From NCBI RefSeq assembly GCF_023243115.1, contig NZ_CP085081.1, forward strand, positions 4,490,001-4,554,000: 64,000 nt of DNA. Reading direction: 5' to 3'. Position numbers and translations under genes: made by a program. Below, piece after piece: positions 1-8,685 of the stretch (positions are counted from its first letter, which is position 1; each line of letters opens with the position of its first letter). Source of the DNA: Sediminicoccus sp. KRV36 (GTDB taxonomy: Bacteria > Pseudomonadota > Alphaproteobacteria > Acetobacterales > Acetobacteraceae). Under the pieces are notes generated by a model, which searched no databases, was not told where the DNA came from, and saw nothing but the letters and a program-made list of their open reading frames with translations.

Positions 1-1368
1 TTTCTCGGCCAACTCCGAGAGCTCCGCCTCCAGCTTCACCAGGCGATCCCTGGACGCAGCATCCTCCTCGCGCTTCAGCGCCTCGCGCTCGATCTTGAGC
101 TGCAGCAGACGGCGGTCCAGCTCGTCCAGCTCCTCAGGCTTGCTGTCCACTTCCATCCGCAGGCGGGACGCGGCCTCATCCACCAGGTCAATCGCCTTGT
201 CGGGCAGGAATCGGTCAGTGATGTAGCGATTGCTCAGCGTCGCCGCGGCCACCAGCGCGCCATCGGTGATGCGCACACCGTGGTGCAGCTCATACTTCTC
301 GCGAATGCCGCGCAGGATGCTGACGGTGTCCGCGACACTCGGCTCACCCACCATCACGGGTTGGAAACGACGTGCCAGCGCCGCGTCCTTCTCGATATGC
401 TTTCTGTATTCATCGAGCGTGGTGGCACCAATGCAATGCAGCTCACCCCGAGCCAAGGCCGGCTTCAGCAAGTTGGACGCATCCATCGCGCCATCCGCCT
501 TGCCCGCGCCGATCAGCGTGTGCAGCTCATCAATGAACAGGATCACCTGGCCAGCCGCATCTTCGACTTCTTTCAGCAGGCCCTTCAGCCGTTCCTCGAA
601 TTCGCCGCGATACTTCGCACCCGCCACCATGGCGCCCAAATCCACGGACATCACGCGCTTGTTTTTCAGCGCCTCCGGCACGTCGCCCTTGGCGATGCGG
701 ATGGCCAGCCCCTCGACGATAGCGGTCTTGCCCACCCCAGGCTCGCCGATCAGCACCGGATTGTTCTTGGTGCGGCGGGCCAGCACCTGGATGGCGCGAC
801 GAATCTCCTCGTCCCGCCCGATCACAGGGTCGAGCTTGCCGGTCCGCGCGGCCTCGGTCAGGTCGCGGGCGTATTTCTTCAGCGCGTCGAAGCTCTCCTC
901 GGCGGCCGGCGCATCCACCTTACGGCCCTTGCGCAGGCGGGTGATGGCCTCCTCCAGCGCCTCGGGGGTGGCACGGCCAGCCTTCAGCGCGCGCGAGGCG
1001 GCACTTTCGGCAATGGCCAAGCCCAGCAGCATGCGATCCTGCGCCACATAGGCGTCGCCGCCCTTGGTCGCGGCCTGCTGTGCCGCGTCCAGCGCGCGCA
1101 CCAGCTCGGGCGTGAGTTGCGGCGCCTGGCCGGCGCCCCCGCCCTGCACGGCGGGAATCTTGCGCAGCTCGGCCTCGATGGCGCCGCGCACGGCGTTGGT
1201 GTCCCCCCCCGCCGCGGCGATCAGCCCGGAGGCCGCGCCCTGCTCATCATCCAGCAGCGCCTTGAGCAGATGCCCGGGCGTCAGCTGTTGATGATACTCG
1301 CGAATGGCGATGGTTTGGGCGGCTTGGATGAATCCGCGCGCGCGCTCGGTAAACTTCTCGATATCCAT
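1..1368 (-). CDS. clpB: ClpB protein disaggregase, N-terminal part (gene runs off the left edge)
   Basis: The first 456 codons of an ATP-dependent Hsp100 disaggregase that works with DnaK to resolubilise aggregated proteins in the cytosol. The Clp N domain occupies about residues 1-145. The first AAA+ module has Walker A GEPGVGKT near residue 207 and Walker [11 protein letters not shown] near 278, both at the positions usual for ClpB. The visible sequence ends in the charged heptad-rich start of the middle coiled-coil domain, which separates ClpB from ClpA and ClpC. The start ATG at 1368 follows a strong GGAGGGAC ribosome site. The second AAA+ module lies outside the window. No sigma-32 promoter was confidently seen in the short gap to the divergent gene at 1506. 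Confidence 0.97.
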   Translation of the reverse strand, partial: MDIEKFTERARGFIQAAQTIAIREYHQQLTPGHLLKALLDDEQGAASGLIAAAGGDTNAVRGAIEAELRKIPAVQGGGAGQAPQLTPELVRALDAAQQAATKGGDAYVAQDRMLLGLAIAESAASRALKAGRATPEALEEAITRLRKGRKVDAPAAEESFDALKKYARDLTEAARTGKLDPVIGRDEEIRRAIQVLARRTKNNPVLIGEPGVGKTAIVEGLAIRIAKGDVPEALKNKRVMSVDLGAMVAGAKYRGEFEERLKGLLKEVEDAAGQVILFIDELHTLIGAGKADGAMDASNLLKPALARGELHCIGATTLDEYRKHIEKDAALARRFQPVMVGEPSVADTVSILRGIREKYELHHGVRITDGALVAAATLSNRYITDRFLPDKAIDLVDEAASRLRMEVDSKPEELDELDRRLLQLKIEREALKREEDAASRDRLVKLEAELSELAEK

Positions 1369-1505
1369 AGGTCCCTCCTGGAGGCGACAATTCCCCGCGC
1401 CCGACGGGCGACAGTTCCGGCGGCGTCCCCGATCGGGCAACACCGCCTTGCTGTTATTGTGGTAACGCGCGAGCCTGGGATTCAAGGGCAATCGAGGTCT
1501 GAGCC

Positions 1506-2267
1506 ATGCGTGTCGAACACATCTACCGTTACCCGGTGAAGGGTTTCTCCGCCGAAGCGATGGAGGAGGTGACCCTCACCCCCGGCCAATGCCTGCCGCA
1601 TGACCGGGAATTCGCCCTGGCCCAGGCCGATTCAGGCTTCGATACGGCCGCACCCGTGTGGATGCGCAAGACCAATTTCGCCTGCCTCATGGCCAATGCG
1701 CGGCTGGCGAAGCTGCACACGGCCTATGACCCCAAGACCGGCGAATGGGCCATCCGCCCGGCCGAAGGCCAGCCGCTCATCGCCAATATCCACACGGCGG
1801 AGGGCCGCAACCTCGCCGAGGAATACCTGACGCAATTCATGGGCGAGGAAGCCCGCGGCCGCCTGCGCTTCGTCGAGGCGCCGGGCTACAACTTCACCGA
1901 TATCCCGCAGAAATCCGTCTCGATCATCTCGCTGGCCAGCCTGCACGCCTTGGAACGGGCGGCCGGCATGCGGCTCGATCCGATTCGCTTCCGGGCTAAC
2001 ATCTATGTCTCCGGCGGGAAGGAATGGGGCGATTTCGACCTGATGGGCCAGGAAATCCAGCTGGGCCAGGCGCGGCTGCGCGTCTGGAAGCGCATCGTCC
2101 GCTGCCCGGCCACGGAGGTGAACCCCGAAACAGCCGAACGCGACGCCAAGCCCCCCCGCGTGCTGCGCGAGCATTTCGGCCATGCCGATCTTGGTGTTCA
2201 GGCGGAGGTGCTGGACGGCGGCCGGGTTTCGATCGGGGATTCGCTGGAGGCGCTGAGCCCGACCTGA
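1506..2267 (+). CDS. MOSC domain-containing protein
   Basis: A 253-residue soluble protein with an N-terminal MOSC beta-barrel domain (about residues 1-110, beginning with the typical [13 protein letters not shown]) and a C-terminal MOSC domain (about 115-245). MOSC domains are found at the C-terminus of molybdenum cofactor sulfurases and in mARC-type reductases. The conserved Cys of the RCPATEV motif, which ligates or sulfurates molybdenum in characterised members, is at residue 200. No PLP sulfurase domain is fused, so this is a stand-alone MOSC protein whose substrate cannot be named. It is divergent from clpB and has no operon partner. Confidence 0.9.
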   Translation: MRVEHIYRYPVKGFSAEAMEEVTLTPGQCLPHDREFALAQADSGFDTAAPVWMRKTNFACLMANARLAKLHTAYDPKTGEWAIRPAEGQPLIANIHTAEGRNLAEEYLTQFMGEEARGRLRFVEAPGYNFTDIPQKSVSIISLASLHALERAAGMRLDPIRFRANIYVSGGKEWGDFDLMGQEIQLGQARLRVWKRIVRCPATEVNPETAERDAKPPRVLREHFGHADLGVQAEVLDGGRVSIGDSLEALSPT

Positions 2268-2370
2268 CGCATGTTCAAGCCGTGCGGCCTCGCAAGGCGG
2301 CTCGGAAACGGCGTGCGAGCAACGGCCGGGAGGCGTTTCACCCTCCTTGCTTCCCATGGCACGGGTCCGG

Positions 2371-2550
2371 CAGGCAGCCGAAAAAATCCTTGGACGAGAT
2401 CGAGGGGCCAGCCCCTCGAGCACCCCGGCAGGAAACTCGTTTCCTGCACCTTCATCAGCTGGGTTCGCAAAATCGACGATCCGAGAAACTCTGTTTCTTG
2501 GCGAAGTTGGCCGCAAAGCGGAGACAAGGCGAGAGGGCAAAACCGTCTCG
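2371..2550. repeat. Dispersed intergenic repeat, copy 1
   Basis: The 425-bp gap between the MOSC gene and the repeat-protein gene holds a block that matches 46580-46760 over its whole length with scattered differences and small indels. It contains two strong palindromes: CGAGGGGC-CA-GCCCCTCG at 2401-2418 and GCAGGAAAC-TC-GTTTCCTGC at 2428-2447. A shared 3' block reads GGCCGCAAAGCGGAGACAA. No convincing coding potential is seen: the frames through it are short and lack recognisable ribosome sites. It looks like a non-coding repeat family of the REP or MITE type, possibly transcribed. Confidence 0.75.
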
Positions 2551-2692
2551 AAGCCTCGCCTCTTTGAGCAACCTGCCAGCCTGGAGCCAGCCTGCTGAAC
2601 CAGGCACCCGCATGAGCAGGCCGTGCCTCACACCGGAGCCGCATTCCCGTTGGCCCGTCCGCTGAAGCGGCGACCGCCTGGTAGCCGCCGCT

Positions 2693-3397
2693 TCAGGCCC
2701 CTTTCTGCTCGGGCCGGCCCCCCCTTCCGCGTCCGGGCGGATCATTGGGGTCGGTGTCGGTGGGGCCAGTTGGCGCAGGGCGGTTGCCGCCGCGGCCAGC
2801 GCCGGCCGGGTCATTCGGGTCACTGTCGCTCACGCCGCGCGGCTGGCCCTGGCGTGGCGCATTGCCGCCACGCCCCTGGCCGGGCGGATCGTTCGGGTCG
2901 GAATCGCTCTGACCTTGCCGGGGTGCATTGCCGCCGCGCCCCTGGCCCGGCGGATCGCTCGGGTCGGAATCGCTCTGTCCCTGGCCCTGATTGGGGCGTG
3001 GCGCATTGCCACCGCGCCCCTGGCCGGGAGGATCAGTCGGGTCGGAATCACTCTGACCTTGCCGGGGCGCATTGCCGCCGCGCCCCTGGCCGGGCGGATC
3101 GTTCGGGTCGGAATCGCTCTGACCCTGCCGGGGTGCATTGCCGCCGCGCCCCTGGCCCGGCGGATCGCTCGGGTCGGAATCGCTCTGTCCCTGGCCCTGA
3201 TTGGGGCGTGGCGCATTGCCACCCCTGCCATTGCCGGGCTGGTCATTCGGGTCCGCATCGGTCACGCCGGTCTGCGGTGGACGGGGGCCGGATTTGGTTC
3301 CCTGGGCATGACTTTCAGCGGTGACGGCGGTCCCGCCCAGTGCCGCGATGTTCAGCACCAGCAAACGTCGCCTGAGCCTGGGGTCGAATTTGGTCAT
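2693..3397 (-). CDS. Exported low-complexity protein with eight Asp-Pro/Gly-Arg repeats
   Basis: A 234-residue protein of unknown function. Residues 1-32 look like an export signal: basic start RLRRR, hydrophobic stretch LLVLNIAALGGTAVTA, then an Ala-Gln junction. The rest is eight tandem repeats of 22-26 residues with core DSDPxDPPGxGRGGNAPR followed by RQGQ or PNQGQGQ; the last two are diverged. The acidic DxDPxD elements could bind cations and the GRGG elements resemble RGG boxes, but no function is established. ATG at 3397 follows GGAGGCCTAG, so translation is well supported. The repeats are near-identical at DNA level, so copy number is likely to vary between strains. Confidence 0.75.
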   Translation of the reverse strand: MTKFDPRLRRRLLVLNIAALGGTAVTAESHAQGTKSGPRPPQTGVTDADPNDQPGNGRGGNAPRPNQGQGQSDSDPSDPPGQGRGGNAPRQGQSDSDPNDPPGQGRGGNAPRQGQSDSDPTDPPGQGRGGNAPRPNQGQGQSDSDPSDPPGQGRGGNAPRQGQSDSDPNDPPGQGRGGNAPRQGQPRGVSDSDPNDPAGAGRGGNRPAPTGPTDTDPNDPPGRGRGGRPEQKGA

Positions 3398-3499
3398 CTA
3401 GGCCTCCACATTGCTGGTAAGGCTAGGCCGCATCCGCGCTGAATGCACGCCATCCGGCTTTCCGGTCACATTGATTTCCCGTCATGTTGAGGCCGAGGC

Positions 3500-4396
3500 C
3501 TATGGCTGGGCCGCGGTCTGCTCCATGGCGGCCAGCGCGCCCGCCGCACCCAGCAGCCGCAACCGCCCCTGCAGCCGCAGACAGGCCCCCAGGATCAAGC
3601 CGCGCGCCAACAGCCCTTCGGCGCAGCGCTCACCCGCTTCCAGGGCCGCGGCCACCACTTCGGCCGGCAATTCTCCCACCGCCACGGTCACCGGCAAATC
3701 CTTGAGATCGCTGTCGGGATCAAGGTCGCAAGCCCGTTGGCGGGTGATGGCGGGATGGTCGGCATCCACCGCATTGGCGATGATGCTGGCCGCCGCATCC
3801 GCTTCCGGCGCCCGCAGCGCCAGAACCGTCACGGCATCGGCAATGCCCCGGCTGAAGCTGCGCCCGCGCCAGCCTGAGGTGGCGATGCCGCGCACCGCAT
3901 CCCCGCCACGGATCACCGCAAGGCCGCTCGATTCCGCCCGCGCCGGATCCTCGACCAGGCCAACCCGCAAGGTGCTGCTGGGCGAGAGATGCAGCGCGAT
4001 ATCGCCACCATTATTGACATGCGCGAGGCTGATGCCCGGCACCGCGATGATGGCCAGCAGCACATGCTCGGCCACCGCGCCGGCGACCGCCACCATGGGC
4101 GTGACGAAGTGCATGCGGTGCGGCCAGGCGGCCTCGGCCATGCGCTGCGCCACCGGGTGCCGCAGGCTGGGCATCCGGCCGAACAGGGGCGCCCGCAAGA
4201 GAGAGAGTTCCTGCGAGAGCCCAGGCAGCACGCCATGCAGCGCCCGCCAGGCGGCCTCCCGCGCTTCCAGCACGGCCGGGCGCGCGCCTTCAATGCCAAT
4301 CACCAGGTCAATCGGGCCATCCTGCAGGTGCAGCCGCCCATCGGGCAGCAAGGCGCGGCGCGGGGCAGGCCATTCATGATCCGGCGCGCGCGTCAT
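3500..4396 (-). CDS. UPF0280 family protein (ApbE-related fold)
   Basis: A 298-residue protein of the UPF0280/COG2122 family, whose members are structurally related to the FAD:protein FMN transferase ApbE but whose activity is not established. Family hallmarks are RALLPDGRLHLQDGPIDLVI near the N-terminus, HFVTPMVAVAGAVAEHVL and HVNNGGDIALHL in the centre, then GIADAVTVLALRAPEADAAA and DPDSDLKDLPVTV near the end. Its ATG overlaps the stop of the 6-hydroxynicotinate-reductase-like gene (ATGA, 4393-4396), so the two are translationally coupled. Because the partner is a predicted FeS/redox protein, a role in flavin attachment or maturation is an attractive but untested inference. Confidence 0.88.
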   Translation of the reverse strand: MTRAPDHEWPAPRRALLPDGRLHLQDGPIDLVIGIEGARPAVLEAREAAWRALHGVLPGLSQELSLLRAPLFGRMPSLRHPVAQRMAEAAWPHRMHFVTPMVAVAGAVAEHVLLAIIAVPGISLAHVNNGGDIALHLSPSSTLRVGLVEDPARAESSGLAVIRGGDAVRGIATSGWRGRSFSRGIADAVTVLALRAPEADAAASIIANAVDADHPAITRQRACDLDPDSDLKDLPVTVAVGELPAEVVAAALEAGERCAEGLLARGLILGACLRLQGRLRLLGAAGALAAMEQTAAQP

Positions 4397-5862
4397 GTCG
4401 GCGCTGTCGGCCAGGGGTTGCCGGCGGGCCAGGGCGCTTGGGCAGCGGCCGAGCCATATTGTTCCAACAAGGAAGCGAGGCTCAGTGCCTGGCCCAGATG
4501 CCCGCCCATCGCGGCATAGAGGTCGGCCCGCAAGGTGAATTCCAGAGGCGCCACCAAGGCGGGGGTCGGCACATAGCCAAAGGCCTTGTCCGGCAGTCGC
4601 AACACATCGGCCATGAGGGTGATCCCGCCTCCCGGATAGAGGTAGCAGGGCGCTCCCCCCATCGTGATGCGGACTTCACCGCGCTGCACCGCGCGCGTCA
4701 ACAGGATGGGGTTGTCCGTGACGCCCGCCCGCAGCGAGCCCCCCGCCCCGGCCATGAACAGGATGGAGGTCAGCGCCGGTTCGCAATTCTCCCCGATGCG
4801 GGCAACGCTTTTCGCGATGGCGGCCGGAACGGCGGCCGGGATGGGGCGCAGCGCCTCATCCAGTTCCACATAGAGGAAATCCTCGCCCGTGGTGCTGGTC
4901 AGCAGCAGGCGCATGCCGGGCCAGGCGAGCTTGGGGTCAATGCTTTCGATCAGCGTCAGCGGATCGGTCACGTCGGTGCCGCCCCAGCCCGTGCCGGGAT
5001 GCGCCACCTGGAAGTAGCGCCCGGGCGTGGAGCGGCGGCCGCGCACACGAATGCCGGAGGGGCGCATATTCAGGCATTTCCCGGCCTGGTGCTCCGTCAG
5101 GACGCCGGTGATGTGGTCATCCACCACGATCACCTCATCCACATGGCCCTGCCATTGCTGCGCGAAGATGCCCACGGCCGCGCTGCCGCAACCCACCCGC
5201 ATGCGCTGCTCCGGCACGCCGTTCACGATGGGCGCCGCACCCGCTTGCAGCACCAGCTTGGACCCGCCCTCGATCTGCACCTCGATCGCCTGTTTTCCCG
5301 CCAGGGCCAGCATGGCGGCGCAGGTCACATTCCCCTCGCGCTTCGAGCCGCCGGTCAAATGCCGCACGCCGCCGATACTGAGCATCTGCGAGCCATATTC
5401 GGCGGTGGTGACATGGCCGATCTGCTCGCCCTCATGCATCACGCGGGCGGCTTCCGGACCAAGATGGCGGTCCGTATCAATCTTCGCCTTCAGGCCGCAA
5501 TAGCTGAAGATGCCCTCGGTCACGACGGTGACGGTATCCACCCCCGCATGAATGCTGCTGACGATGAAGGGGGCGGGCTTGTAGTCGGGATAGGTGGTGC
5601 CGGCGCCGATGGCGGTGACGAAGGTGTTTTGGGCGATGCCGCCATCCCAAGCCTCGGCGGCGTCGAGGAAGGGCACCAGCGGCTGGTCCGTCCGGGTCAG
5701 CAGCACCAGCGGGTCGGTGCGGACCAGGCGGCCCTCCTCATTGGCGTAGCGATGGCAGGCGCCGGCGCGGCCAGGGCGGATGCGGCAGAGCACGGGGCAG
5801 GCATCGCAGCGGACGATGCCATCGGCCTCGGCGGCGCCGAAGATGGAGGTGCGGTCTACCAC
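4393..5862 (-). CDS. hnr: 6-hydroxynicotinate reductase-like iron-sulfur protein
   Basis: A 489-residue cytosolic protein resembling the family annotated as 6-hydroxynicotinate reductase, which reduces 6-hydroxynicotinate to 1,4,5,6-tetrahydro-6-oxonicotinate. A cysteine cluster near the N-terminus (C19, C22, C26, C36; CDACPVLC then RAGAC) is suited to a [4Fe-4S] centre. The remainder is a Gly-rich region with no simple NAD motif that I can point to. It lies in the leftward operon after the molybdenum hydroxylase genes and overlaps UPF0280. The enamidase gene, the next enzyme of the same route, lies in the divergent operon, which strongly supports the assignment. The true substrate could be a related hydroxylated N-heterocycle. 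Confidence 0.8.
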   Translation of the reverse strand: MVDRTSIFGAAEADGIVRCDACPVLCRIRPGRAGACHRYANEEGRLVRTDPLVLLTRTDQPLVPFLDAAEAWDGGIAQNTFVTAIGAGTTYPDYKPAPFIVSSIHAGVDTVTVVTEGIFSYCGLKAKIDTDRHLGPEAARVMHEGEQIGHVTTAEYGSQMLSIGGVRHLTGGSKREGNVTCAAMLALAGKQAIEVQIEGGSKLVLQAGAAPIVNGVPEQRMRVGCGSAAVGIFAQQWQGHVDEVIVVDDHITGVLTEHQAGKCLNMRPSGIRVRGRRSTPGRYFQVAHPGTGWGGTDVTDPLTLIESIDPKLAWPGMRLLLTSTTGEDFLYVELDEALRPIPAAVPAAIAKSVARIGENCEPALTSILFMAGAGGSLRAGVTDNPILLTRAVQRGEVRITMGGAPCYLYPGGGITLMADVLRLPDKAFGYVPTPALVAPLEFTLRADLYAAMGGHLGQALSLASLLEQYGSAAAQAPWPAGNPWPTAPT

Positions 5863-5904
5863 GTGAAATCTCCGTTGCGCCGATTCATGGCGAGAGACGT
5901 CCGC

Positions 5905-6022
5905 CTCCGGCGGCTGGGGCCATGGGCCCCAGACCCCGTTCCCTGGCGAAGCGCCGCTGCGGCGAAGGTGATGGGCAAACTGAACAATCGGGGTCTGGGG
6001 CCCATGGCCCCAGCCGCCGGAG
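5905..6022. repeat. Perfect 34-bp inverted repeat with a 50-nt spacer
   Basis: Arms at 5905-5938 and 5989-6022 are exact reverse complements; each arm also contains a near-palindromic GGGGCCATGGGCCCC core. The spacer carries a further CGCCGC-T-GCGGCG hairpin at about 5952-5964. The structure fills most of the 171-bp gap between the molybdenum hydroxylase gene and the downstream reductase gene in the leftward operon. There is no T-run, so it is not a standard intrinsic terminator. It may stabilise or attenuate the polycistronic mRNA, or be a degenerate mobile palindrome. Confidence 0.85.
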
Positions 6023-6033
6023 ACCTCTTATCT

Positions 6034-8685
6034 TTACCACCGGCCTTTCCCCTTCAGCGCTTCCAAAACCCGATGCGGCAGCGCCGGAATGCGATGGCAC
6101 TCCGCCCCCGTCGCATCGCGAATCGCCGAGAAGATGGCCGGTGCCGTCGCCACCAGCGCGGGCTCGCCCACGCCCTTGGCGCCATAGGGGCCCAGCGGCT
6201 CACGCTCCTCGATCAGGATGCACTCGATGGGCGGCACGTCGCCGAAGCTCGGGATCAGGTAGTCGTGCAGATTCTCGGTACGGCCGGGGATGTATTCCTC
6301 CATCAGCGCGAGGCCGATGCCCTGGGCGATGCCGCCATGGATCTGTCCCTCCACCAGCGTGGGGTTGATGGCACGCCCCACATCATGCGCGGCGACAAAG
6401 CGTTGCAACTTCACGGTGCCGAGCTTCACATCCACGGCCAGCGCACAGAGCTGCGCCGCGAAGCCATAGGTGGCGTAGGGAATGCCCTGCCCATTCGCGT
6501 CGAGCGGGATCGTCGGCGGGTCAAAACGGCCAAACCCCTCGATGGGCGCGGCCGGCCGGAATGGCGCGCCATCCAGCGTCAGCCCGCCGCTCCAGCCCAA
6601 CACGCCATTGCTGCCGCGCAGGATCTTCGCGCGCAGATCAAGTGCGGCTTCCATCGCGGCGCGGCCACTGACGAAGGTCTGGCGAGAGGCGCTGGTCTTG
6701 CCGGCATCCGGGGTGGTGGCGGTATCGCCATTCACATGGGCCAGTGCCGCGACGGGCAGGCCCAGTGCCTCCGCCGCGATCTGCGCCAGCACGGTGGAGG
6801 AACCCTGGCCGATATCCACCGCGCCATTGAAGAAGGTGATCCGCCCGTCGGTGCCGAGCACCAGGCGCATCTCCGACGGGTTGGACATGCCGGTATTGCC
6901 GATGCCGTACCACATGCCGGCCACACCCACGCCATGCCGCAGCACGCCGCCCTGGGCGTTCTTCGCCGCCGCTTCCGCACGCAGCGCCGTCCAGGCGGGG
7001 CGCAGCGCTTCGAGGCAGAGCCGCTGCCCGGCCGAATGCTCCAGGCGCTGGCCCGTCGCCGTCACGTCGCCCGCCACCAGCGCATTGCGAATGCGGAATT
7101 CCAGCCGATCCAGCCCACAGGCATCGGCGAGGCGATCCCACAAGCCCTCCTGCGCGATGGCCGCCTGCGGCACACCAAATCCACGAAACGCGCCGGCAGG
7201 CGGCTGATGCGTATGCACCGCCCGCGCCCGCGCGCGCACATGCGGCACGCGATAGGGGCCCGTGGCGTGCACCGGCACGCGGCCGGCCACGGTCGGGCCC
7301 CAACTGGCATAGGCGCCGGTGTCGTAAAGCCCCTCGAAATCCAGCGCGACCAGGCGGCCCTCGGCGTCGCATCCGGCGCGGGCGGTGATGCGCGCGGGGT
7401 GGCGCTTGGTGCTGGCCGCCATGCTCTCGGTGCGGGACCAGATGGCCCGCACCGGGTGATCCATCACCCAGGCGGCCACGGCCAGCATGGGCTGGATGCC
7501 CGCATCCAGCTTGCCGCCAAAGCCACCACCACAGGCCGAGGGGATGATCCGCACCGCATCCATCGAGAGCCCAAGCACGCCCGCCACTTCCTCGCGGTCC
7601 ATCGCCGGGGCCTGGGTGCTGGACCAGACTTCGATGCTCTCACCGATGCGGCGCGCGTAACCGGCTTCCGGTTCGATATAGGCATGCTCGACAAACCCCG
7701 TTCGCCAATCGCCCTGCACGACATGCGTGGCCCTGGCCAGTGCGGCGTCCACATCGCCACAGCGCACCAGGCCCTCGGCCAGGACATTGTCGGGGAATTG
7801 GGCGTGCAGCGCCGCCGCCTGCAGCGCCGCGCGCGGATCATCGAGGGCTTTCAGCTTCTCCCAGATGATGGGCAGCGCCTCGAAACGGAGTGCCTCCACC
7901 GCCTCGCGCGTGCCGATCACCGCCGCCACCGCATCACCGCGATACAGCGCTTCGCCATCAGCGAAAACCGGCTGGTCCTTGATGTGCGGGTAGATCCCGT
8001 AGCCATTCCGGCCCGGAGCATCGCGCGCCGTCAGAAGGCGTGAAATGCCAGGATGCGCGGCCAGGAACGCCGCCACATCGGAGATGGTGAAACGCGCATG
8101 GGCATGCGGGCTGCGGATGGCGCGCATCCAGAGCGCATCGGCGGGGGCGAGATCGGCGCCGTAGCGCTCCGTGCCGTCCAGCTTGGACGGGCCATCCACG
8201 CGCGGCAGCCGGGCGCCGACCATGCCAAGCTCGGCATGCGCATCCAGGCCGCGGACAGCGTTGATGATCAGGCGGTAGCCCGTGCAACGGCAGAGCACGC
8301 CGCCCAGGGCCTGTTCCACCTCGGCTTCGCTGGGCGTCGGATTTCGCCGCAGCAATTCCGTGGCCGCGACGATCATCCCCGGCGTGCAGATGCCGCATTG
8401 CGCGGCGCCATGGGCATGGAAGCGCGCCATCAAGGCCTGGCCCTCGGGCGTTGCAGCGATGCCCTCGATGGTCTCGACCTCGGCGCCCGCGCATTGGCCG
8501 AGCGGTGTCAGGCAGGCGCAGGCCTGGGCGCCATCCACCAGCACGGTGCAGGCGCCGCAATCGCCCGCATCACAGCCAAGCTTCGTGCCGGTCAGCCCCA
8601 GCGAATCCCGCAGCGCGTCAGCCAGCCGCGTGCCGCCATCGAGGGCCAGTTCGCGCGGCACGCCATTCACCAGAAGGGCGGTCAT
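6034..8685 (-). CDS. Molybdenum hydroxylase, fused [2Fe-2S] and molybdopterin-binding subunit
   Basis: An 883-residue xanthine-oxidase-family subunit in which the small FeS subunit is fused to the large Mo subunit. Plant-type [2Fe-2S] Cys at 38, 43, 46 and 58 (CDAGDCGAC pattern) are followed by the second cluster motifs CGICTPG and CRCTGY near residues 100-150. The Mo domain has GGGFGGK, the substrate-channel motif AFRGFGVPQ, and the GVGEPALVA motif holding the catalytic Glu near the C-terminus. Together with the FAD subunit encoded just upstream it forms a hydroxylase that inserts water-derived oxygen into a heteroaromatic ring. Context favours nicotinate or a similar substrate. Its start overlaps the FAD-subunit stop (ATGA). 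Confidence 0.9.
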   Translation of the reverse strand: MTALLVNGVPRELALDGGTRLADALRDSLGLTGTKLGCDAGDCGACTVLVDGAQACACLTPLGQCAGAEVETIEGIAATPEGQALMARFHAHGAAQCGICTPGMIVAATELLRRNPTPSEAEVEQALGGVLCRCTGYRLIINAVRGLDAHAELGMVGARLPRVDGPSKLDGTERYGADLAPADALWMRAIRSPHAHARFTISDVAAFLAAHPGISRLLTARDAPGRNGYGIYPHIKDQPVFADGEALYRGDAVAAVIGTREAVEALRFEALPIIWEKLKALDDPRAALQAAALHAQFPDNVLAEGLVRCGDVDAALARATHVVQGDWRTGFVEHAYIEPEAGYARRIGESIEVWSSTQAPAMDREEVAGVLGLSMDAVRIIPSACGGGFGGKLDAGIQPMLAVAAWVMDHPVRAIWSRTESMAASTKRHPARITARAGCDAEGRLVALDFEGLYDTGAYASWGPTVAGRVPVHATGPYRVPHVRARARAVHTHQPPAGAFRGFGVPQAAIAQEGLWDRLADACGLDRLEFRIRNALVAGDVTATGQRLEHSAGQRLCLEALRPAWTALRAEAAAKNAQGGVLRHGVGVAGMWYGIGNTGMSNPSEMRLVLGTDGRITFFNGAVDIGQGSSTVLAQIAAEALGLPVAALAHVNGDTATTPDAGKTSASRQTFVSGRAAMEAALDLRAKILRGSNGVLGWSGGLTLDGAPFRPAAPIEGFGRFDPPTIPLDANGQGIPYATYGFAAQLCALAVDVKLGTVKLQRFVAAHDVGRAINPTLVEGQIHGGIAQGIGLALMEEYIPGRTENLHDYLIPSFGDVPPIECILIEEREPLGPYGAKGVGEPALVATAPAIFSAIRDATGAECHRIPALPHRVLEALKGKGRW

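Noticed and set aside
280..1539. A 419-codon plus-strand frame over the left edge
   Set aside because: Antisense to clpB and running into the MOSC gene; no family match in its sequence.
2395..2560. Short frames through the dispersed repeat such as one ending in GWPLDLVQGFF
   Set aside because: The similar peptides seen at both repeat copies arise because the DNA repeats are similar; frames are short, lack ribosome sites and differ in register and length.
2730..3260. Regularly spaced repeats that could suggest a CRISPR array
   Set aside because: The 66- and 78-bp units encode in-frame DSDPxDPPG repeats, contain no unique spacers and have no cas genes nearby.
4438..8043. A 1201-codon open frame on the plus strand
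   Set aside because: It is antisense to the reductase and Mo hydroxylase genes, which have full family motifs; the frame is open because of GC-rich codon bias and has a repetitive Arg/His/Gly composition.
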